From positions 1-11,402 of the forward strand of contig JASJAL010000179.1 in NCBI GenBank assembly GCA_030067055.1: DNA of 11,402 bases, read 5' to 3'. The notes under the pieces are model-generated. The model ran no database searches, was not told the origin of the DNA, and worked only from the letters and a program-made list of their open reading frames with translations. Numbering within the stretch: the first letter of the stretch is position 1; the number at the start of each line of letters is the position of its first letter. Position numbers and translations under genes: made by a program. This DNA is from Kiloniellales bacterium (lineage in GTDB: Bacteria > Pseudomonadota > Alphaproteobacteria > Kiloniellales > JAKSBE01). Below are positions 7,345 through 11,402 of the stretch, piece after piece.

Positions 7345-7893
7345 CTACGAGGCCGCCTTGCGCCTTCGCGCCCGGTTCAGCCGCCGGGCGATTTCCTCGA
7401 CCGCCGCCCGCTCGTGCCGCCGGCACCATTCATGGCTGCGGCCGACCAGGCGGCCGGCGGCGCACAGGTTGAGTCCGAGGGCCAGCCCCGTAACCACCAC
7501 CGCCTCCTGGCGTCCGTCCAGCCACATCAGCCAGTCCAGGACCCGGTCGAGGCGGCCGATCTCGCGCGGCGACACCGGTTCCCGGGCGCGGCTTCGATCG
7601 TAGCCGTAGGCCTCGACGAACTCGCGCAGGACATCGGGCATGTGGCTGCTGGGCCGGCGGGGCAGGCCGTCCTTCGGCAGGGGCAGGCGCCGCAGGGTCT
7701 CCATGGCCTCGCGGATCCAGGCGCGGACATGGCCCGGCTCCCAGACCAGCGGCTCGCCCGTCGCTTCGTCGATCGGATCGTCCGGCGGCGGCTCCCAGCC
7801 GCGGACCTCGACCCGTCGGCGGAGCCGGCCGCCCTGGCGCGCGGCCACCGGCCAGGAGACCCAGGTCCTGGCGCCCCTTGACGGCGCTCTCAT
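7345..7893 (-). CDS. DUF6362 phage-associated protein
   Basis: The 182-aa product resembles the DUF6362 family, found mostly in alphaproteobacterial prophages before the terminase genes. Matching features are VRAWIREAMETLRRLP (56-71), the PDVLREFVEAYGYDR stretch (86-100), REIGRLDRVLDWLMWLD (110-126) and a C-terminal helix-turn-helix-like segment ending CRRHERAAVEEIARRLNRAR. The function of the family is unknown; a DNA-binding role is an inference from the basic C-terminus. The first 50 residues are poor in such features and may be variable. The start ATG at 7893 overlaps the upstream stop as ATGA, which supports this start and implies translational coupling. It is the last gene of the repressor-divergent operon and is followed by a strong nested hairpin. 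Confidence 0.7.
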   Translation of the reverse strand: MRAPSRGARTWVSWPVAARQGGRLRRRVEVRGWEPPPDDPIDEATGEPLVWEPGHVRAWIREAMETLRRLPLPKDGLPRRPSSHMPDVLREFVEAYGYDRSRAREPVSPREIGRLDRVLDWLMWLDGRQEAVVVTGLALGLNLCAAGRLVGRSHEWCRRHERAAVEEIARRLNRARRRKAAS

Positions 7894-8081
7894 GGACGGC
7901 GCCCCGGCACGGTCGAGGGCTTGCGTCCGCGGACGGCAGGCCGGCCGACGGTTTCCTTCGAGCCGAAGAGCTCGGCCTCGGCGGCCTCCTGGCGCGACAG
8001 GCCCAGGGCCCGCCGGATCGCCTGATCCGACATGCCGCGGGAGCGCTGCTGGGCCAGGAAGGCCTGCAGCCTAGTCGGCAT
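7890..8081 (-). CDS. Small putative helix-turn-helix protein
   Basis: The 63-aa basic protein begins MPTRLQAFLAQQRSRGMSDQ. The segment MSDQAIRRALGLSRQEAAEAE (residues 17-37) has the helix-turn-helix look of a small phage DNA-binding protein: helix, Gly-Leu-Ser turn, recognition helix. The tail is Arg/Pro-rich. The start is ATG at 8081, with GAGGA 9 bases upstream. It overlaps the preceding gene by 11 bp and the following gene by the ATGA junction, so it belongs to a tightly packed operon. No named family is recognised. It could be a Cro/CII-like regulator by position, but the sequence does not prove it. Confidence 0.6.
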   Translation of the reverse strand: MPTRLQAFLAQQRSRGMSDQAIRRALGLSRQEAAEAELFGSKETVGRPAVRGRKPSTVPGRRP

Positions 8082-8286
8082 GGGCCAGGGTCCTCGGAGC
8101 CGGTATGCCGGGCTTCTTCTGCAGGTCGCGACTGGCTTCCACCGCGGCGACCCCACGCGGATCGAAGGCCAGCCAGGGATAGTGCGGATGGCGGACCAGA
8201 TTGCTGGCGATTCCCTTGAGCAGCTTGCGCGGGCGCCGCGACCTTCGGCGGCGGCGTTCCCTGCGGCGATGAGGCGTTGAGATCAT
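8071..8286 (-). CDS. Small Arg-rich phage protein, first gene of the divergent operon
   Basis: The 71-aa protein has a strongly basic N-terminus (PHRRRERRRRRSRRPRK, about residues 5-21) and then a more ordered part with SNLVRHPHYPWLAFDPRGVA. Such a tail suggests nucleic-acid binding, but no family is recognised. The start is ATG at 8286, six bases after a good -10 hexamer and without a Shine-Dalgarno site, which implies a leaderless mRNA. The in-frame upstream extension to 8406 would run through the promoter and into the repressor gene and is rejected. It diverges from the repressor gene, in the position of an early lytic gene. Confidence 0.55.
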   Translation of the reverse strand: MISTPHRRRERRRRRSRRPRKLLKGIASNLVRHPHYPWLAFDPRGVAAVEASRDLQKKPGIPAPRTLAHAD

Positions 8287-8292
8287 GGCCAG

Positions 8293-8322
8293 AGTGTACG
8301 ATTTTTTCGCTTTCCGCGTCAA
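8293..8322 (-). promoter_or_regulatory. Leftward promoter of the phage operon with ATCGTACA element
   Basis: On the minus strand, -35 TTGACG (8322-8317), an 18-bp spacer and -10 TACACT (8298-8293) lie 6 bases before the ATG at 8286. The octamer ATCGTACA (8302-8295 on this strand) runs into the -10. The tight -10-to-ATG distance predicts a leaderless transcript. The octamer is the best candidate operator for the neighbouring repressor. Confidence 0.6.
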
Positions 8323-8335
8323 CGAAATTTTCGTG

Positions 8336-8362
8336 TTGCATCGTGCGTCCAGATCGTACAAA
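8336..8362 (+). promoter_or_regulatory. Rightward promoter of the repressor gene with ATCGTACA element
   Basis: -35 TTGCAT (8336-8341), a 15-bp spacer (short) and -10 TACAAA (8357-8362) are followed after 9 bases by the ATG at 8372. The octamer ATCGTACA (8353-8360) overlaps the -10, and a related ATCGTGCG lies 13 bp upstream (8340-8347). Its mirror copy is 50 bp away in the leftward promoter, giving a lambda-like divergent switch. Confidence 0.5.
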
Positions 8363-8371
8363 ATGGCGGCC

Positions 8372-9139
8372 ATGGTAGAGACCTCGGCAGCAGCCCGAAA
8401 CCTCAAGCGCCTGCGCGAACGCAGCGGGCTTTCGGTCCGCGAGGTGGCTTCGGCGATCGAGCGGCCGGCCTCGACCTATGCCTCCTACGAGGACAAGTAC
8501 CGCAAGCCCTACCTGCCGCTGGAACTGGCCAAGCAACTGGAGACGGTTCTGGTCGGTCGAGGCGAGCCGGCGATCACGAGCAACGACGTCCTCGCCCTCG
8601 CCGGGGTGACGCGGGCCCTCTTCGCGGGCGAGCCCGGCGCAGCCGCTGCCGAGCGACCCGGCGCCGAGCGGACGCCGCAGCGTTGGCGCCCCGGGCCTGC
8701 CGAGACGGCGGCCGCCCTGGCCCCGATTCCCGAGCTCGACGTCAGGGCTCTGGCCGGCGGCGGCGCGATTCCCGACCTTGCCGATCCGCAAGCGATGATC
8801 GCCGAGTGGCAGATCCCCTTCGACTTCCTGCGCAGCCACACCCATGCGGCGCCGGCGTCGCTGCGCATCATACGGGTCCACGGCGACAGCATGGTGCCCG
8901 ACTTCCGGCCGGGCGAGCGGGTCCTGGTCAATACCGACGACCGCCTCCCCTCGCCGCCCGGGGTTTTCATCGTTTGGGACGGCTTCGGCCTGGTGATCAA
9001 GCGGCTCGAGGTGGTCCCCTATTCCGAGCCGGCGACCGTGCGGCTGATCAGCGCCAACGCCGACTATGCGGTCTACGAGCGCCCGCTGGAGGACGTCACC
9101 GTCAACGGCCGGGTGATCGGCCGCTGGCAGTGGACCTGA
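8372..9139 (+). CDS. XRE-family/S24 peptidase phage repressor (CI/LexA-like)
   Basis: The 255-aa product has an N-terminal helix-turn-helix (about residues 10-41: NLKRLRERSGLSVREVAS...) and a C-terminal S24 domain. The Ser-Lys dyad is visible as S173 in VHGDSMVPDFRPGE and K210 in GLVIKRLE, and the final VNGRVIGRWQW strand is typical. RALAGGG with an Ala-Gly pair at 128-129 is a candidate self-cleavage site, 45 residues before the serine, slightly farther than in CI or LexA. It likely keeps the phage genes off and is inactivated by RecA-stimulated cleavage, by analogy. The start is chosen at ATG 8372, which fits a leaderless message; ATG 8363 and 8285 are in frame but lie in the promoter. It diverges from the three-gene operon. 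All key residues are present, so it appears functional. Confidence 0.88.
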   Translation: MVETSAAARNLKRLRERSGLSVREVASAIERPASTYASYEDKYRKPYLPLELAKQLETVLVGRGEPAITSNDVLALAGVTRALFAGEPGAAAAERPGAERTPQRWRPGPAETAAALAPIPELDVRALAGGGAIPDLADPQAMIAEWQIPFDFLRSHTHAAPASLRIIRVHGDSMVPDFRPGERVLVNTDDRLPSPPGVFIVWDGFGLVIKRLEVVPYSEPATVRLISANADYAVYERPLEDVTVNGRVIGRWQWT

Positions 9140-9205
9140 GGCCATACCAGCCCAATAGCTTTCCGTATTCCCTCGCGCGCACGGCGTTTTCGCACAGCTC
9201 GCGCT

Positions 9206-9234
9206 TTGACAAATTGACGATTAAATCGTACATT
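9206..9234 (+). promoter_or_regulatory. Consensus promoter with ATCGTACA element before the 128-aa gene
   Basis: -35 TTGACA (9206-9211), an exact 17-bp spacer and -10 TACATT (9229-9234) are followed after 6 bases by ATG at 9241. The octamer ATCGTACA (9225-9232) overlaps the -10, as at the two divergent promoters at 8.3 kb. The -10-to-ATG distance equals that of the leftward promoter, again predicting a leaderless mRNA. Confidence 0.7.
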
Positions 9235-9240
9235 ATCTCG

Positions 9241-9627
9241 ATGATGTATGAGAATATCGCAGAGCGTGGCCCGTATGCTCACGGTCCAACACCTGAGCTG
9301 GCCCCCGATCTGACCGAAGAGCTGCGCTACGACGCCCTGCCGCCGGCGCTGAGAGACCGGCTGGGAAGCCGCGATCCCCTCAGGCAGCGCCTGCTCCAGC
9401 TGGAAGGCCTGATGGCCGTGGCCCGCCGCGAGGCCCGCAGCAGCTGCGCCGAGACCCGCCGGGCCCGCGCCGCGGCCGACGGGACCGGCGAGGATCTGGC
9501 CCTGCTCGAGCTCGGCTATCACCGGCGGCGGCACCGCCTTGCCCGCCGGGCGGCGAACCAGACCCGCCTGCGCCTGGCCTTGCGGCATCTCGAGAGCGCC
9601 GTCGTCGCGGCAAGAGCCGCCGGATAG
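9241..9627 (+). CDS. Arg-rich helical phage-module protein of unknown function
   Basis: The 128-aa product starts MMYENIAERGPYAHG, has an acidic stretch (LAPDLTEELRYDAL), then long Arg/Ala/Leu-rich helices (residues about 45-128), including RRRHRLARRAANQTRLRLAL, that could form a coiled coil. No family is recognised. The start ATG ATG at 9241 is fixed by the consensus promoter ending 6 bases upstream; the same frame is open far upstream inside the repressor gene, but that part is a shadow. It has its own promoter with the module's shared octamer, so it is probably repressed with the phage genes. It converges on the GNAT gene with 22 bp between the stops and marks the right edge of the module. 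Confidence 0.6.
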   Translation: MMYENIAERGPYAHGPTPELAPDLTEELRYDALPPALRDRLGSRDPLRQRLLQLEGLMAVARREARSSCAETRRARAAADGTGEDLALLELGYHRRRHRLARRAANQTRLRLALRHLESAVVAARAAG

Positions 9628-9649
9628 CGGCCCCCGCCCCGCTGCGGTC

Positions 9650-10276
9650 TCAATCGGCGTCCAGGCGCTTGCGGAAGATCGGCCGGGTCTCCGAGCGGCG
9701 CAGCACCTCTTCGAAGCCGGCGGCCTGGAAAGCCGAAGCGAGACCGGTCCAGGCATAGACCGCCGGATAGGGGGTGGTCTTCGGATCGATGGGATAACCC
9801 TCGAGAATGCGGCCGCCCCGCGCCCTGACGAAGTCACCGGCCGCGGCCAGCAGCGCGCCCGAAACTCCACGGTTGCGGTGAGTCTTGACGATCAGGAAGC
9901 AGGACAACGACCAGACCTCCTGATCGTCCACCGGCTTCAGGACCCGTGACCGCGCCAGCCGTGGAAAGGCGGCGCGCGGCGCGACCGAGCACCAGCCAAC
10001 CGGCCGGTCGCCGTCGTAGGCGATCAGCCCGGGCTCCGCCCCGGCATCGAAGAGCGCCTTCATCGCCGCCTTGTTGCCCGCACCCGACTGGGCTTCAAAG
10101 TCCTTGCGCTGAAGCCGCCACAGCATGCACCAGCAGCCGCCATAGCCGCCGCGCTCGCCAAGCAAAGCTTCGAAATCTGGCCAGCGCGCCTGCGTGGCCG
10201 GCAGGATCTTCAGCCCAGCCGTCTCGGCGGCCCGCGCGTTCGCGCTCGGGGATTTCGATGGTTTTCTATCGGCCAT
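9650..10276 (-). CDS. GNAT family N-acetyltransferase
   Basis: The 208-aa product has the GNAT acetyl-CoA fold. Strand beta4 is SLSCFLIVKTH (123-133), followed by the pyrophosphate-binding motif RNRGVSGALLAAA (134-146, the R/QxxGxG/A type), then GGRILEGYP and a C-terminal YAWTGLASAFQAAGFEEV, as in related enzymes where an aromatic/Gly helix closes the site. A Cys-rich GGCWCMLWR (47-54) near the N-terminus is characteristic of one GNAT subgroup; its role is unknown. The substrate cannot be predicted. The start is ATG at 10276, with GGAGA about 12 bases upstream; the frame is open further upstream to 10441 but that would cross the likely promoter. Divergent from the O-methyltransferase gene; probably a host gene. 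Confidence 0.85.
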   Translation of the reverse strand: MADRKPSKSPSANARAAETAGLKILPATQARWPDFEALLGERGGYGGCWCMLWRLQRKDFEAQSGAGNKAAMKALFDAGAEPGLIAYDGDRPVGWCSVAPRAAFPRLARSRVLKPVDDQEVWSLSCFLIVKTHRNRGVSGALLAAAGDFVRARGGRILEGYPIDPKTTPYPAVYAWTGLASAFQAAGFEEVLRRSETRPIFRKRLDAD

Positions 10277-10328
10277 GGTCTCGCCGAGGTCTCCAAGATG
10301 GTGATGCGGGGGGCCAGGTCTCATCCGC

Positions 10329-10357
10329 AGTTTATGTTCTGTTTTTGTTCCTGTCCA
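10329..10357 (-). promoter_or_regulatory. Probable sigma-70-type promoter of the GNAT gene
   Basis: On the minus strand, TGGACA (10357-10352), a 17-bp A-rich spacer and TAAACT (10334-10329) would start transcription about 45 bases before the ATG at 10276. On the other strand a TTGACA at 10421-10426 precedes the O-methyltransferase gene but has no recognisable -10. Confidence 0.45.
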
Positions 10358-10466
10358 GAAAAGCGCTTGCCTGCCGGCCCGGCGGCGACGATCAATTGGG
10401 CGAGCCTTTCCGGTCGGGCGTTGACAGCGGCCCGGAGCCACGCCCGTCCATCAGCGGAGAGCAGCG

Positions 10467-11129
10467 ATGTCCTACCGTCCGACTCCCCTCACCGAAGACC
10501 TGCACCGCTACCTGCTGGAAGTCTCCCTGCGGGAACCCGCCCTGCTCGCCAGGTTGCGCGAGGAAACGGCGCGGCGCGGCGACGCCGGCATGCAGATCTC
10601 GCCCGAGCAGGGACAGTTCATGGCGTTCCTGATCGAGCTGACCGGCGCCAGGCGGGTCCTGGAGATCGGCACCTTCACGGGCTATTCCGCCCTGTCCATG
10701 GCCCTGGCCCTGCCGCCTGAAGGCCGGATCATCGCCTGCGACATCGAGCCCGAGACCACCGCCGTGGCCCGGCGCTACTGGGCCGAGGCCGGGGTCGCGG
10801 AAAAGATCGATCTGCGGCTGGCCCCGGCGCTCGATACCCTCGAAGGATTGCTGGCCGAAGGTGCCGCCGAGAGCTTCGATTTCGCCTTCATCGACGCCGA
10901 CAAGGAGAACTACGAGGCCTATTACGAGCGTTGCCTCGCTCTCCTGCGCCAGGGCGGCCTACTCGCGGTCGACAACGTCCTCTGGAACGGCGCCGTGGCC
11001 GACCCGGCGGCCCGGGATCCGGACACCGAAGCGATCCGCGCCCTCAATCTCAGGATGCGAAAAGACCCCCGAATCTCGCTCTCTATGGTGCCCATCAGCG
11101 ACGGTCTCAGCCTGGCCCGAAAGCGCTAG
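10467..11129 (+). CDS. SAM-dependent O-methyltransferase, caffeoyl-CoA OMT type
   Basis: The 220-aa product belongs to the class I, cation-dependent O-methyltransferases (Methyltransf_3, CCoAOMT-like). Visible motifs are the SAM-binding VLEIGTFTGYSAL (64-76), the acidic ribose-binding strand IIACDIEP with D92, the metal-binding FIDADKENY (141-149, D143) and VDNVLWNG with D169/N170. Length is typical. Members methylate catechol-like hydroxyls; bacterial substrates are usually unknown and cannot be read from the sequence. The start is ATG at 10467, preceded by GGAGAG 5 bases upstream. The 190-bp gap to the divergent GNAT gene holds a promoter for the latter. A weak 5-bp hairpin follows the stop, without a T-tract. 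Confidence 0.92.
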   Translation: MSYRPTPLTEDLHRYLLEVSLREPALLARLREETARRGDAGMQISPEQGQFMAFLIELTGARRVLEIGTFTGYSALSMALALPPEGRIIACDIEPETTAVARRYWAEAGVAEKIDLRLAPALDTLEGLLAEGAAESFDFAFIDADKENYEAYYERCLALLRQGGLLAVDNVLWNGAVADPAARDPDTEAIRALNLRMRKDPRISLSMVPISDGLSLARKR

Positions 11130-11171
11130 GACACTCAGCATAAGTCGCTGAAAACGCGACAGAAACAGCGA

Positions 11172-11196
11172 TTAATCATGGTTAATACTTTCTTTA
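11172..11196. promoter_or_regulatory. CtrA-like site cluster before the secreted-protein gene
   Basis: TTAATCATGGTTAA (11172-11185) contains TTAACCAT on the minus strand, a common CtrA half-site form. TTAA at 11182-11185 is followed after exactly 7 bases by TTTA (11193-11196), one mismatch from the full consensus. It lies about 120 bp before the ATG at 11317. The region 11130-11316 holds no other feature I can support. Confidence 0.3.
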
Positions 11197-11316
11197 GGGA
11201 AAATTAATCCGATTTTCAGTCTTCCCGGTGACAATCGACCCATGAGCCGGCCGGACAGCCAGCCACGCTTGGCCCGACAGCCGCGGAAAAACCCTTGCCC
11301 AAGAAAGGGGTCTCCC

Positions 11317-11402
11317 ATGTGGAAGACGGTTATCACCACCGGTGCCATCCTCGCCCTCTCGGCCTCCGCGGCATCTGCGGAGCCCCAGTGCAACACGCGC
11401 GA
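11317..11402 (+). CDS. Small secreted protein, N-terminal part
   Basis: The 28 visible residues are a classic Sec signal peptide (MWKTVITTGAILALSASAAS then A) with an Ala-x-Ala cleavage site before EPQCNTR, predicting a periplasmic protein. The gene runs off the right edge. I recall small alphaproteobacterial periplasmic proteins whose mature part begins E-P-Q-C-x-x-R and continues for about 80 residues, function unknown, but too little is visible to be sure. The start is ATG at 11317 with AAGGGG upstream at good spacing. An in-frame ATG at 11242 would place a charged 25-residue stretch before the signal peptide and is disfavoured. Possible CtrA-like sites lie about 120 bp upstream. Confidence 0.7.
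   Translation, partial: MWKTVITTGAILALSASAASAEPQCNTR

Noticed and set aside
7430..9145. 571-codon open frame on the minus strand through repressor and DUF6362 genes
   Set aside because: It crosses the divergent promoter region and is antisense or out of frame to genes with clear motifs.
10421..10426. TTGACA before the O-methyltransferase gene
   Set aside because: No acceptable -10 at 16-18 bp; not strong enough to call a promoter.
11135..11157. GTCGC/GCGAC hairpin after the O-methyltransferase stop
   Set aside because: Only 5 bp of stem and no U-tract; too weak to call a terminator.

Overview
The window is GC-rich DNA with alphaproteobacterial character. The evidence is a DUF2336 protein (a family largely confined to Alphaproteobacteria), a histidine kinase whose H-box resembles the DivJ/PleC group, two perfect TTAA-N7-TTAA (CtrA-type) boxes and a YciB/IspZ septation protein. 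A Rhodospirillales-like genome fits best, but that is an inference from gene content. I found no rRNA, tRNA, CRISPR array, transposase or integrase.

Layout from left to right. (1) 1-2160, minus strand: the start of a PhyH-type dioxygenase (off the left edge), preceded by an intact phage large terminase and a small-terminase-like gene. The terminase pair is bracketed by an 11-bp direct repeat. (2) 2160-2793: a 630-bp intergenic region with two CtrA boxes, a strong rho-independent terminator that may end a small RNA, and a GC-rich block of hairpins and direct repeats. (3) 2794-7206, host-like genes: DUF2336 protein (+), orphan membrane PAS histidine kinase (-), a 26% GC island, a small conserved-looking protein with a pentapeptide repeat (+), yciB (-, convergent and overlapping), and a short helical protein (-). 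(4) 7286-9627, a compact phage lysogeny-switch module: an XRE/S24 (CI/LexA-like) repressor (+), diverging from a tightly overlapping three-gene operon (-) that ends in a DUF6362 protein, then a second promoter and a 128-aa helical protein (+). (5) 9650-11402, host-like genes: a GNAT acetyltransferase (-), a CCoAOMT-type O-methyltransferase (+) and the start of a small secreted protein (+).

The most interesting point is how the phage parts relate. The repressor-flanking promoters and the promoter of the 128-aa gene all carry the same ATCGTACA octamer across the -10 hexamer. Start codons lie so close to these -10 boxes that the transcripts should be leaderless. A related ATCGTACG inside a palindrome lies in front of the terminase genes, about 6 kb away. 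In tailed phages a DUF6362-type gene commonly precedes the terminase genes on the same strand. Here the two blocks keep the same orientation but are split by about 5 kb of host genes, and no portal or capsid genes are visible. This looks like a reduced or rearranged prophage that may still be one regulon, with a host dioxygenase placed directly behind the terminase. A second, independent theme is possible cell-cycle (CtrA) control of the 2.4-2.8 kb region.
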